54,784 nt of DNA, taken from contig JAEUQN010000026.1 in the NCBI GenBank assembly GCA_016789725.1, positions 1 to 54,784 on the forward strand. Reading direction: 5' to 3'. The position numbers were made by a program, and so were the translations under genes. Source of the stretch: Blastocatellia bacterium. GTDB taxonomy: Bacteria > Acidobacteriota > Blastocatellia > RBC074. Under the pieces are notes generated by a model. It was not told where the DNA came from. It ran no database searches and was given only the letters and a program-made list of their open reading frames with translations. This document shows, in pieces, positions 17,827 to 27,085 of this stretch (position 1 is the first letter of the stretch; each line of letters opens with the position of its first letter).

Positions 17827-20823
17827 TTATTTATTCGTTGAGCTGGGTGTGCCCTCCTTTCCAATATGCACTTGGGCGTTGACAGGATTGAACTGCACGA
17901 CTTGGCGACCAAGCCGCAGTTCCGTCGCTTCGCGCTTGAACTCAAGGAAGCTTTCTCCCTGGTTTAGTGCGACGAATTCGATTAAGACCAATTGACCGCT
18001 GGCCGCAACAGGCGCATCACGGTCTTCGATCTGGCGTAGCCTGATTTGTAATTCGCCGTCTTTGAGGTCCGTGGTAATGCTTGGATCACGCCCAAACAGA
18101 CCGCCACTGCGCACCGATTTGAATTGCAGCAAGACCGGATCGAAAGAGATTGAGAGCTTGGCCTCGTTCATCTTCGCTGCTCCATACACCGAAGCCACAA
18201 CCAAGAAGGACGCGCCGGATTCCGCTTCGATAGTGGCGGGGATTAAGCTCAAATCAACCAGCGTATTGGTTTTGGCGGTGACGGGAATGGCGTCAGTCGG
18301 ATTCGGGATTGAATTTGCTGGCTGCGCCGTGGGGAGGGGCGTAGCGGCAACAGCGGGCGTAGCCTGAGCCATTGCCTCATTCACTGTTGTATTCGTAGCA
18401 TTGCTTTCGCTGCTATTTCCCTTGGCAAGCAAGGATTGCCGATTCGTGATGCGACGTTCCTGATCGTCTTCGGTTTGCGCGCGCGTAGCAATGTCTTCGA
18501 CGCTTTGTGTTACCCCCGCGATGAACGTGCCGCTGAGTTTGGCCAGATGATCTTCTTTCTTCAATTCCGGCGCACGCAGGATATGCGGGGTGACCGTGAT
18601 GACGATGTCGCTGAGATTGCCGTTTTGACGCGGCGTCGAGATGAAACGCCCTAAAATCGGGATCATGCTCAGCATCGGCAGCCCGGCGCGCGACTCGCCT
18701 TTGCTTTCCTGCTTGATCCCGGCGACGACCGCAGTTTTGTTGTCCACGACGCGCGCAATCGTGCTCAGGCTGCGTTGCGTGAAGCTTGGCGTGAGCGTCA
18801 AGTCCGCGCCCGAAGCTTCGACGTTTGTGGATTCGAGTTTCATCCGCAGTTGCACATAGCCTTCATTGGAGACTGTCGGCGTCACATCAATCACCAAACC
18901 GACGTCGCGGTACTGAATGCTGTCGAACGCGCCACCGAGCAAATTGCCCGCAGCATTCTGCGCGCTACCAAGACCAGGGACATACGTGCTGCCCAAACGC
19001 ACCGGCACACTTCGACCCACTTTGGTTTGATTTTGCTCGCCATCAAGCGCGTGAATTTGCGTGCTGGCCAGCAGCTTGGATTGCCCTTTGGATTGCAACA
19101 GGCTTAGGCTCGAAGGCGGCAGGCCAATCAACGTGCCGACGCCGCCCAGCACAGGCGCTACCGCGTTACCCGCAATCGCCGTGATGCCCGCACGTCCGAC
19201 ACCACCGAGGTTGCCGAGCGAGGCTGAACCGCCCGTCGTCACTGTGACGGGATGGCCGTTTGTATCAAAGCGCGTTTCCGTCACAGATTGTGAACTGAGC
19301 GCGAGTTGATTGCCGAGTTCGAGCGACGTACTGCGCGAAACTTCGTAGATGTCTACGTCCACGACCACCTCGGCGCGATTCTTGTCAATGCTGTCAATGA
19401 TCTCCTGCACCATTTTCAGGTTCGCCACCGTGTCGCGCACAATAAGCGCATTGAGTTGTTTGATGACCGCGATTTGTCGTTGTGCGCCGATCATCTGATG
19501 CAACGTGGCTTTGACCTCATTGGCATCGGCGCTGCCGAGATAGAACGTTTTGACCAGCAATTGCTCAAAGCGTTGGCGATTCGCGGGCGTGTCGGCGTAA
19601 ATCAAAATTGAGCGACGATCCACTTGCTCGAAGAGATGCTTGGTTTGCACGAGGATCATATCGAATGCCCGCGCCAGCGTGAGGTTTTGCGCCTTGAAGC
19701 GAAATTTCGGCTCGTCCTTGAAGGACTCATCAAAGAAAACATTGAGGCCGAGATCAGCGGCAAATCGTTCGAGTGCTTGTCGCAGCCGGACATCTTCAAA
19801 GTGAATGACTTGTAACAGGTCGCGGGATGGCGCGCGTTGCGGCATCGCAATATCGGCGCTGGCCGCAATGACGTTGCCCGTGCGGGGATTGTAATTCGCC
19901 GGGGCGGTTAATTGCTCGGCGCTACGCTGCATCTTCACGCGCACGAGTTCATTGGTGTCATCGTAGGCCGATGCCTGCCGATAGGCGCGATACGCTCCGG
20001 CAAAGTCGCGTTGCTCGGCAAACGCATCGCCGCGCCCTGCCAGCATAATTGCCGCGTTTTGCCGGGCGCGCAGCAGGTGCAATTGATATTCGGGATTGTT
20101 CGGTTCTGCTGCCGCCGCGACGATGAAATGTTGCACGGCGATGTCCCACTGCTGCCGCGCCTCGTATTTCATCCCCAGACTGAAATTCTTTTTGCCGTCT
20201 TTGGCCGAGAGATTTTTCTCTTCCACTTTCAGCTCCGGCAGCGGCCTGGGCTTCGCGGCAGACGCTGTCGGAACGACTGCCGCCGCCTTGGCTTTATCCA
20301 CCACTGGCAGCGCCGCTTCTGGGCTGGGGGCTGCCGCCTCCATTTTTGGCGCGGTCGCTGGTTGCGTGGTCGCGGAGGTGCCCCGGTTGTGATTCACCGT
20401 GCGCGGAAAGCGAATCAACAAATGGCTGCCTTGTCGCTCGACTTCATAGCGTCCCTGCTTGACAACGTCAAAGACCACACGCACGGTGTTGCCCATTTGC
20501 CCGATGCGGGCGCGTTCGATGTCGCTGTCACCGAGGTTGATGACGATTTGCTCGTCAGTGCGGCTGAGCGGGCGAATCGTTTGCACGGCATTTTTGATGT
20601 CTATGATACAGCGCGCTGGTTTGGGCAACGTGGATTGGGTGAACGCGGCCACCCCATCAAGTTCGATCATTACTACGAGTGCCTCATCCTCCGGCACCAC
20701 GCGCACGGCTGACACGACCACGGGACGGGTGGTGGTAGCGGCCAGCAACGACTGGAAACTGAAGCTGAGCAGGCTAAGGATTAGCCCATGATGAATAGCG
20801 TAGGCGCTTCGTTTGAACTGCAT
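17827..20823 (-). CDS. Secretin (GspD/PilQ superfamily) with AMIN, TPR and C-terminal cohesin domain
   Basis: 998 residues with a signal peptide (to ~29). Order: AMIN domain (~35-135, usually peptidoglycan-binding, PilQ-like), low-complexity Ala/Pro linker, TPR-like repeats (~215-300), secretin N-terminal domains (~340-480), secretin core (~575-755 with VPVRLGSTYVPG and the conserved GLPMLSMIPILGRF segment), a linker, and a cohesin-like beta-sandwich (~860-990). Secretins form outer-membrane channels of type II secretion or type IV pili. No other gsp or pil gene is in the window. The cohesin tail is known in some acidobacterial and deltaproteobacterial GspD proteins. AAGGAG precedes the ATG. 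A role in exporting the neighbouring oxidases is inference. Confidence 0.9.
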   Translation of the reverse strand: MQFKRSAYAIHHGLILSLLSFSFQSLLAATTTRPVVVSAVRVVPEDEALVVMIELDGVAAFTQSTLPKPARCIIDIKNAVQTIRPLSRTDEQIVINLGDSDIERARIGQMGNTVRVVFDVVKQGRYEVERQGSHLLIRFPRTVNHNRGTSATTQPATAPKMEAAAPSPEAALPVVDKAKAAAVVPTASAAKPRPLPELKVEEKNLSAKDGKKNFSLGMKYEARQQWDIAVQHFIVAAAAEPNNPEYQLHLLRARQNAAIMLAGRGDAFAEQRDFAGAYRAYRQASAYDDTNELVRVKMQRSAEQLTAPANYNPRTGNVIAASADIAMPQRAPSRDLLQVIHFEDVRLRQALERFAADLGLNVFFDESFKDEPKFRFKAQNLTLARAFDMILVQTKHLFEQVDRRSILIYADTPANRQRFEQLLVKTFYLGSADANEVKATLHQMIGAQRQIAVIKQLNALIVRDTVANLKMVQEIIDSIDKNRAEVVVDVDIYEVSRSTSLELGNQLALSSQSVTETRFDTNGHPVTVTTGGSASLGNLGGVGRAGITAIAGNAVAPVLGGVGTLIGLPPSSLSLLQSKGQSKLLASTQIHALDGEQNQTKVGRSVPVRLGSTYVPGLGSAQNAAGNLLGGAFDSIQYRDVGLVIDVTPTVSNEGYVQLRMKLESTNVEASGADLTLTPSFTQRSLSTIARVVDNKTAVVAGIKQESKGESRAGLPMLSMIPILGRFISTPRQNGNLSDIVITVTPHILRAPELKKEDHLAKLSGTFIAGVTQSVEDIATRAQTEDDQERRITNRQSLLAKGNSSESNATNTTVNEAMAQATPAVAATPLPTAQPANSIPNPTDAIPVTAKTNTLVDLSLIPATIEAESGASFLVVASVYGAAKMNEAKLSISFDPVLLQFKSVRSGGLFGRDPSITTDLKDGELQIRLRQIEDRDAPVAASGQLVLIEFVALNQGESFLEFKREATELRLGRQVVQFNPVNAQVHIGKEGTPSSTNK

Positions 20824-20840
20824 AACGACTCCTTCGGAGA

Positions 20841-20925
20841 AAGTCTGGGAAAGTCTGGGGAAGTCTGGGGAAGTCGAAGAGAACTACGCAGCGACTTTCC
20901 CAGACCTCCCTAGACTTCCCCAGAC
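20841..20925. repeat. 10-bp tandem repeat with a facing inverted copy
   Basis: AAGTCTGGGG-type units repeat at 20841, 20851 and 20861, with a partial unit at 20871. After a short spacer, the complementary motif recurs at 20892-20925 (GACTTTCCCAGAC ... TAGACTTCCCCAGAC). The two arms can fold into a long imperfect hairpin. It fills the gap between the SurA/DsbA-like gene and the secretin gene and may attenuate or stabilise the operon transcript; slipped-strand length variation is likely. Confidence 0.75.
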
Positions 20926-22412
20926 TATTCCTGGCTTTTATCGGTCGCTTTGAGTGCCGCTTCAATCGCGGCTTTCAAGGCTTCATACGAAGGCTCGGCC
21001 ACGCGGCGACCGTTGACGAAAAGGGTCGGCGTGCCGCTTACGCCCAGCCGCAAACCTTCCTGCCTATCGCGTTGCACGGCGTCGGCAAATTGGCCCGTGT
21101 CAAGCGCGGAGCGGAATTGCTGGGCATCCAAGTTGAGTTGCGCGGCGTATGCGATGAGCTTGTCTTTCCCCAGTGCGGATTGATGCTGAAGGAGCAGGGC
21201 GGTGTATTCCCAATATTTTCCTTGTGCGCGCGCGGCTTCGGCGGCTTCGGCGGCCTGGAAGGCTTCAGCATGTTTCTCCAAGGGGAAGTCACGAATGACC
21301 AGCTTCACCTGGCCGTCAAATTCGGCGAGCGTTCGCTCAATGATCGGCTGCGCCTGCGCACAACTCGGACATTGAAAATCGGTGAATTCGACAATCGTGA
21401 CAGGCGCATTCGGGTTGCCCTTGCTCGGCTGATCGTCGGTTAAGATGGTGAACACCGGCGGTGCGGGTGCAGTCAAAAACACCTGCACCGAAGCCGCCTT
21501 GCGCAAGCGTGCAGCGAGTGCTTCTTCGACCTTGCGCTCTTCGCTGCGTTGCAGATATTGGATGATTTGCGCTTTGACCTCAGCAAACTCGCCGCTGATA
21601 CGCTCTTTGTTTTGCTGGAAAAATGCCTGCGCCTCTGCTTCGGTAACAGGCTTGGCCCGCGCTTTGATTTCGGCGGTGAGCAAGGCGTTCGGCGTCACCT
21701 TTTGCTTCTGCGCTTCCTGCTGCAACAGTGTATCGTTGATGCGCAGCGTGAGTTCTTTGTTCCGCAGGGTGTAGAGTTCTTCCTGGGTACGAAGAATCAG
21801 CGGTTGCAAACTGTTTTCCAAATCGGCGGCAGTGATCGTCTGTCCGTTCACGATTGCCAACACCCGCGTGCGGTCGGTCGCGGCTGCTGGCGGTGTGAGT
21901 TCTTTGACGTTGATTTGCACTTTGGCGGCGGCGCGCAATCGCGCTGCGTATTTTCCGGCCTCAGCGCGTTGTCGCTCGGTGAGCAAGTAGGCAAGCAAGT
22001 CGGTTTTCACGGCGGCGAATTCACCTTGAATCTGCGCCTTGTTTTTTTCGTAGAAGGCTAGAGCTTCGGCCTCGGTAGGCGCTTTGACCTGCGCCAGCAC
22101 CACGTCGTCAATCAGCTTCTGTGCGCTGCTGCCGCGTCGTTTGGCCTCGGCTTCGAGCAGCCGCGAATTGATCTGCAATTCCAATTCACGCTGGCGCGCG
22201 GCGACGACTTGTTGGCGCAGCGCATCAAGCTGTGCTTTGAGCGGGTCCTCCACGTCCTGCCGCGTGATCTTCGTCCCGTTGACCAGCGCCAGATCATCGG
22301 CGGGCAGCTTGATTTCGCAGCCGCAATCTTCTTGGGAAGAGGTGACAGCGGGCTGTGCCTGTGCGGTTGCAGCAGTAAGGAGAATAGTAAAGAGCAATAC
22401 AATACGGGGCAT
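20925..22412 (-). CDS. Double SurA-like domain fused to a DsbA-like thioredoxin domain
   Basis: 495 residues with a signal peptide ending near AQAQ (18-20). Two homologous helical segments (~40-170 and ~185-315) share the patterns ALVNGTKIT/AIVNGQTIT, RNKELTLRIN-type helices and FYEKNKAQIQGEFA/FFQQNKERISGEFA, as in SurA-N-like chaperones, without a parvulin isomerase core. The C-terminus (~318-490) is a DsbA/thioredoxin-4-type domain with CPSC (348-351) and the cis-proline GTP in GVSGTPTLFVNG. Predicted role: periplasmic chaperone and disulfide oxidase/isomerase for exported proteins. AAGGAAG precedes the ATG. A CGC pair (Cys30, Cys32) just after the signal peptide is unusual. Confidence 0.85.
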   Translation of the reverse strand: MPRIVLLFTILLTAATAQAQPAVTSSQEDCGCEIKLPADDLALVNGTKITRQDVEDPLKAQLDALRQQVVAARQRELELQINSRLLEAEAKRRGSSAQKLIDDVVLAQVKAPTEAEALAFYEKNKAQIQGEFAAVKTDLLAYLLTERQRAEAGKYAARLRAAAKVQINVKELTPPAAATDRTRVLAIVNGQTITAADLENSLQPLILRTQEELYTLRNKELTLRINDTLLQQEAQKQKVTPNALLTAEIKARAKPVTEAEAQAFFQQNKERISGEFAEVKAQIIQYLQRSEERKVEEALAARLRKAASVQVFLTAPAPPVFTILTDDQPSKGNPNAPVTIVEFTDFQCPSCAQAQPIIERTLAEFDGQVKLVIRDFPLEKHAEAFQAAEAAEAARAQGKYWEYTALLLQHQSALGKDKLIAYAAQLNLDAQQFRSALDTGQFADAVQRDRQEGLRLGVSGTPTLFVNGRRVAEPSYEALKAAIEAALKATDKSQE

Positions 22413-22436
22413 TGATACTTCCTTTCGAGGTTTGTG

Positions 22437-23984
22437 TTATGGCGTCAGGCTGATCCAATTGCCAGCCGGGATAAATGCTTTTTTCGTTCGATCAAAAGTG
22501 ATGATGTGTGCGCCGCAGGCTCCGCAGCGACGATTCGGCCCGAAGGTCAGGCGCGGTGTTAAGCCAGTGTCGAATTCGTATAATCCTTCCAGCGCCGTGA
22601 TCAATTTTTCGCGCGTCAGTTCTCGGCCTGCGCGTTTCACCACTTCAGCAAACAGCTTCGCCGCGACGTAGGCGGAGAGCTGCGCTGCCGTGTGGCGCAG
22701 CGTGATGTTGTGGCGGGCGAGTAAGGCACGAAATTCTGCGCGCGCCGCTGGTGTCTGATCCGTCGGAATGGTCGGATAGGCCAGATAAATTTTTTGTCGG
22801 ATATTTGGCACTGCCGTCAGCAATGCACGCGAGGCCAGCGCGCCGGGCAGGTAAAACCATGGCATATAATTGAGCTTTGTTGCTTCGTCCAGCAACACCT
22901 TTTCATCGCCGCTTGCGCCCAGAAAGAAAATCGCTTCGATGCCTTCCTGTTTGAGCCGATTGACGAGCGCCCTTGCTTGCAGTTGCCCGCGTGCGTACGC
23001 CAATTGTTGCACGGTTTTCCAGCCGAGTTGCTGGCATTGGCTTTCCATTGCGGCTGCCATCTCCTTCGTGCGCGCGTCTTCCTCCACAATCAGCGCAGCT
23101 TTTGTGCGGGGGGACTGCGCCGCAAACTGCGCCAGCGCCCGCACCTGTTCGTGCAGGCCGGTGAACAGATAAAACGTATGGCGCTCAGGCGGCGTGGTGA
23201 TGAGCGGCGCAAAGGTGGACGGGCCAATCAACGGCATTTCTTCGCGGCTGACAAGCGCGGCGATTTCCTGCTCTGCGCCTGCGGTCAGGGGGCCAACGAG
23301 CGCGAAGATGGATTCAGTGGCGAGCCATTGCGGGGCTTGTTCCGGCGTCGCCACCTTCAGCTCAATGCGGCGATGATAGAGGCCGCCCTGTTGATTCAGT
23401 TCCGTGAAATACGCCATCAGCACGTCACGCATTGCCTGCCCGGTTTCGGCCATTGCGCCACTGGTCGGCAGTAGTGTGCCGACGGTGATGGAATGGTCTG
23501 TAATGCCAGGATCGCGGTCATCAGCCAGGCGGCGCAAATAGGCAAGCAAATCCGCCATATCGGCGCGCGCCATTTGATATTTCGGCATCGCGGGTGAGAG
23601 CTTGTTGCCCGCCGGATCAATACCTTCAACAATTGCCCGCTCCAGCGATTGTTCGATAAATGCCGGATGTACGCGGCCTGCCGGATGTGTGTGGCCGTAA
23701 GGTTTGGTTAATGACGCCCACGTCAATTCGGTGGGGATTACGCCGCCTTCGGGTTTGCCTTTGCCATCAGCACCATGACAGTTGGCGCACGGCAGCGTGG
23801 CGGCAGGCAAGGTCAGCGAATCATCGCCGAGCGTGGTGGTGACGGGCCGACCTGTGGCGCTTTCACCGCGCCGGTAAAGGCTGCGCCCGCGTCGTTCCTG
23901 TTCGGTCAGACGCTCCTGCGCCAGCGTCGCACAGAGCAGCAACGTGACGAGCAGAACAACAAGGAGGGAGCGGCGGTGATACAA
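22437..23984 (-). CDS. Cytochrome c fused to a leucine-type periplasmic binding protein
   Basis: 515 residues. The likely start is TTG at 23984, behind a strong AAGGAGGG overlapping the end of the preceding gene. After a signal peptide (~1-22) comes a class-I cytochrome c domain with one heme site CANCH (66-70) and a probable axial Met133 (SPAMPKYQM). From ~165 to 500 it is a type-I periplasmic binding protein of the Peripla_BP_6/branched-chain amino acid family (VGTLLPTSGAMAETGQAM). No transporter permease is nearby, so a sensor or electron-transfer role is more likely than uptake. Cotranscribed with the SCO gene (2-nt gap). A CGACG motif near the C-terminus has two cysteines. Confidence 0.88.
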   Translation of the reverse strand: MYHRRSLLVVLLVTLLLCATLAQERLTEQERRGRSLYRRGESATGRPVTTTLGDDSLTLPAATLPCANCHGADGKGKPEGGVIPTELTWASLTKPYGHTHPAGRVHPAFIEQSLERAIVEGIDPAGNKLSPAMPKYQMARADMADLLAYLRRLADDRDPGITDHSITVGTLLPTSGAMAETGQAMRDVLMAYFTELNQQGGLYHRRIELKVATPEQAPQWLATESIFALVGPLTAGAEQEIAALVSREEMPLIGPSTFAPLITTPPERHTFYLFTGLHEQVRALAQFAAQSPRTKAALIVEEDARTKEMAAAMESQCQQLGWKTVQQLAYARGQLQARALVNRLKQEGIEAIFFLGASGDEKVLLDEATKLNYMPWFYLPGALASRALLTAVPNIRQKIYLAYPTIPTDQTPAARAEFRALLARHNITLRHTAAQLSAYVAAKLFAEVVKRAGRELTREKLITALEGLYEFDTGLTPRLTFGPNRRCGACGAHIITFDRTKKAFIPAGNWISLTP

Positions 23985-23986
23985 GG

Positions 23987-25111
23987 CTATTTCCCTCCTT
24001 CCGTCGGGCCTTTGTCGTTGACGACACTTTCCACAACCGCCAGCAAAGCGTCGGCCCTCGCCAGTCCGTGGGCTTTTTTCCAGAGGCCGGTTTGGTCATT
24101 GCCAATCAGCACGATGGTTAGGTGATCGTCTTTGCTCTCGACGTATTGACCAAGTTTGCGCAGCGCCTGCTCGACGTTTTCCTGCTTGCCGGTCAGAAAG
24201 TGCCAGCCGGGTTTGGCGCTGAACCGTGCGGCGTATTCCTGCAATCGTGCGGGCGTGTCCGTCGTGGGATCAACGCTGATTGAGAGGATGTACACGTCCT
24301 TGCCCAAACGGTCGCCGAGCGCTTCCTGCAAGCGCGCGAAGTTTTTATTCATCGGCGGACAAACGCTGGTGCAGGTGGTGAAAAACGCATTGATGATGAC
24401 GGTGTGACCTTTGATCAGATCGCTATACAACCGCAGCTTCTCGCCGCTCTGATTGAGGAGTTCGACATCGGTGAAATATTGCTGCGCGGGGGATTCAGCA
24501 GCGGGCGGAGCGGCTTTGGCTTTTGCTTCGAGAATGGAAACTAATTGTGCGGGCTTGGCTAAGCCGTAGGCGCGTGTCCAATTGCGGTTCGCTTCATTGC
24601 CAATCAACACGGTTGGTGTGTGATCTTCCTTGCGCGCGGTGAAACCACCGAGGGCTTTCAGTAATTGGTCAATATTGGCTTTGTCGCCTGTGACCAACGT
24701 CCAGCCCGGCTGCTTACTGAATTTCGCTTGCCACGCCTTCAATCGTTGCGGCGTGTCGGTCACGGGATCAACGCTGATCGAAATCAATTGCAGGTCTTTG
24801 CGTTCGCCGAGCAGCGTTTGCACTTTGGCGAACGTTGCGCCCATCGGCGGGCAAATTGTCGTGCAGGTCGTAAAGATAAAGTTGATGGCAACGGTTTTGC
24901 CTTTGACGAGATCACGATAAAAGTTGAGCTTCCTGCCCTCCTGATCCAGTACGGTAATTTCGGAGAGCAACACGTTGACCGTGTCCTTCTCAACTGTTAC
25001 GGGATTGGCAGGAGGGAGATGCTGCGAATGGTCTTCGTGCTGGCCTATGGCTAACGATGACAGGACGCTCAATAGACACAGAGGGGCTAAGAGGTGCGAT
25101 AGAAATTTCAT
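23987..25111 (-). CDS. Tandem double-domain SCO1/SenC copper chaperone
   Basis: 374 residues with a signal peptide (~1-23). Two complete SCO/SenC thioredoxin-fold domains follow each other: domain 1 (~43-195) with CTTIC (Cys83, Cys87) and copper-ligand His164, domain 2 (~213-362) with CTSVC (Cys247, Cys251) and His330. Single-domain SCO proteins deliver copper to cytochrome oxidase CuA or act as thiol reductases; both sites here look functional. Preceded by a purine-rich site. It sits between a beta-propeller protein and a cytochrome/binding-protein fusion in a cluster with two multicopper oxidases, which makes copper delivery to them a plausible role. Confidence 0.92.
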   Translation of the reverse strand: MKFLSHLLAPLCLLSVLSSLAIGQHEDHSQHLPPANPVTVEKDTVNVLLSEITVLDQEGRKLNFYRDLVKGKTVAINFIFTTCTTICPPMGATFAKVQTLLGERKDLQLISISVDPVTDTPQRLKAWQAKFSKQPGWTLVTGDKANIDQLLKALGGFTARKEDHTPTVLIGNEANRNWTRAYGLAKPAQLVSILEAKAKAAPPAAESPAQQYFTDVELLNQSGEKLRLYSDLIKGHTVIINAFFTTCTSVCPPMNKNFARLQEALGDRLGKDVYILSISVDPTTDTPARLQEYAARFSAKPGWHFLTGKQENVEQALRKLGQYVESKDDHLTIVLIGNDQTGLWKKAHGLARADALLAVVESVVNDKGPTEGGK

Positions 25112-25156
25112 GCTTTCTTTCTCGGTAATACTGGCAGTGCGTGCGCTGCCAGCTAT

Positions 25157-27085
25157 TTATTTGCTCTCACCGTCTGACTGCGGGTTCTCTGTCCGCAGAA
25201 TCGCCAGCGGCAATTGATTGAGCTTTACTTTCAGAGACGGACATTCGACAAACAGGTAATACGCGCCTGCTTCGGTGGCTTTGAAATTGATTTCATAGAC
25301 ACCATCGCCGCGCGATACGGCAATCTGTCGCTGTTGATTGAATCCAGGCGCGAGGAAGCTCAGCACCCGCACGTCGAATAAATTTGTTTTCGGTTGTTTC
25401 GTGTCAGGATCAGTCAACCGAAAGCGTAGGGAAACCGCTTCGCCCAAGCTCACCTGATGACTCTTAATCATCGGTTCCAGATGTATGGCAACGGTCGTTT
25501 CCTGTTTTAGCGTCGGATTCGGGTTGATGTGCAGATCGAAGCAATGAACGATGCGGGGAGTATCGGTCAGCGAGACAATCTCGTAATTTCCGCTTTTGGG
25601 CAAGCGCACGGTGGTGGTGTAGGTCCCCGGCGCGGATTCACGCAAACTGCGGTCGGCAACCAGCACGGCGCGCGGCACACGACGATAGTTTTGCAGGCTG
25701 CCCATCGGCGCGGCCATTCCTTCGGAGTAGTAAAAGATTGCCTGATCTACCGGATTGGCGATCAGCAGCGTGTTGCCTTCGGGGCCGGGAAGCAACGATG
25801 AGGCGGACGATTGATGTGGGGATTTTTCGGGGGCTTGCCCGCTCGGAAATTTCGTCACGTTTGCGCCTGCGGGTTTCGTGAGGCTGGCGAGTTCGATTTG
25901 CGTCATTTCGTCGGAGCCAGCCGAGCGGACATACGCAAAGTTTTTCGTGAACGCGATTTGATCGGGCGTTTTGCCGACGCGGATCGTTTGCAAGCGTTGA
26001 TTCGTCGCCGCGTCAAAGATGCTCACGACATTCGCACCCGGATGCGCGACGAAACCGTACCGTCCGCCGGGCGCAAAGCGAAGCGCCGTGATGCCCGGAT
26101 CGGTTTCGAGATGTTTTAGTACGGTTTGCCGCGCGGTGTCTATGATCGTGATTTTGCCATCTGCTTCGCACGCGACGTACAACGCCTGGCTTTGTGTGGA
26201 AAACGCAATGCTGATGGGGGCGCGACCCGTGTTCAGGTCTTTGACTTTCCGCAACTGTTGCACGTCAATGACGGATACGCTGTCGTTCTGCTGATTCGTA
26301 ACAAAGGCGAAACGATCATCGGAACTGAGCGCGATTTCGTGATGGCCGGTGCCCGTTGTCAGCTTAGCCGCAACGGTTAGCTTCACGGTGTCAATCACCG
26401 TCACGCCACTTTGGTCGGTCGCATCGTTGCCGATCCACAGATACCGTTCGTCGGCTTGCAGCACAACGCGCGTGGGCCTATAGCCTGCGTCAATGTTGGT
26501 GATGACTTTCCACGTTGCCGTGTCCACGACCGCGACTTCGTTGACCAGTGGCATAGACACATATAGACGCTTGCCGTCGCGCGTGAGTGCCCAATCTTCG
26601 CCGCGACTTTTCAGCATCACCAGGGTGTACAGTTTACTGCTGCCGAAGCCGAGCACCGGATCAATCACCGAAATGTTCGGTTCGTTGTTCAGCGTTAGCA
26701 GGTAATACGCATTCAGGTCAACTTCCGGGCGTGCGTTCAGGCTGCCTTGCAAAAACGATTGCACTTTTTGCGTGCAGGTTTGTGCTGTTGCCGGTTGCTT
26801 ACGATCAATCCAGACCGATGGTTTGACACCCGCCAAGGACGTGTTGGTATTGGTGTCTGTGATTTTTATGGTGATGGTGGCCTCCTCGGCTTCGCGCAAT
26901 TCTCCATGGGCGGAGGCAAGGGACACTTCGACCGCGAGGCCTTCTCGAATGATTTTTTGCGGAAACGGTTTTGGTTCTGCCGTTGGGGTTTTCTGTGGCG
27001 TGGCAAGTGCTGGCGTTTGTGCGTAAATACTGAGCGATGCACACACCGGAAGTAGAAATGAAATGATCTTGGTTATGAACAGCAT
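25157..27085 (-). CDS. Secreted YVTN-type beta-propeller protein
   Basis: 642 residues from the ATG at 27085, chosen because it begins a clean signal peptide (MLFITKIISFLLPVCASLSIYAQ); the upstream in-frame extension looks non-coding. A first beta domain (~25-110) resembles a copper/multicopper-associated Ig fold. The centre (~130-430) is a seven-blade-like propeller of ~42-residue YVTN repeats (VIDTATWKVITNIDAGYRP, VIDTVKLTVAAKLTTG, VIDVQQLRKVKDLNTGRAP). A C-terminal beta-sandwich (~500-640) follows. Such propellers occur beside multicopper oxidases and cytochromes. An electron-transfer or binding role cannot be read from sequence. Confidence 0.85.
   Translation of the reverse strand: MLFITKIISFLLPVCASLSIYAQTPALATPQKTPTAEPKPFPQKIIREGLAVEVSLASAHGELREAEEATITIKITDTNTNTSLAGVKPSVWIDRKQPATAQTCTQKVQSFLQGSLNARPEVDLNAYYLLTLNNEPNISVIDPVLGFGSSKLYTLVMLKSRGEDWALTRDGKRLYVSMPLVNEVAVVDTATWKVITNIDAGYRPTRVVLQADERYLWIGNDATDQSGVTVIDTVKLTVAAKLTTGTGHHEIALSSDDRFAFVTNQQNDSVSVIDVQQLRKVKDLNTGRAPISIAFSTQSQALYVACEADGKITIIDTARQTVLKHLETDPGITALRFAPGGRYGFVAHPGANVVSIFDAATNQRLQTIRVGKTPDQIAFTKNFAYVRSAGSDEMTQIELASLTKPAGANVTKFPSGQAPEKSPHQSSASSLLPGPEGNTLLIANPVDQAIFYYSEGMAAPMGSLQNYRRVPRAVLVADRSLRESAPGTYTTTVRLPKSGNYEIVSLTDTPRIVHCFDLHINPNPTLKQETTVAIHLEPMIKSHQVSLGEAVSLRFRLTDPDTKQPKTNLFDVRVLSFLAPGFNQQRQIAVSRGDGVYEINFKATEAGAYYLFVECPSLKVKLNQLPLAILRTENPQSDGESK

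Noticed and set aside
19912..20712. A 266-codon open frame on plus within the secretin gene
   Set aside because: It is antisense to the AMIN/TPR part of an unmistakable secretin, and the translation is a His/Arg/Cys-rich shadow with no domain.
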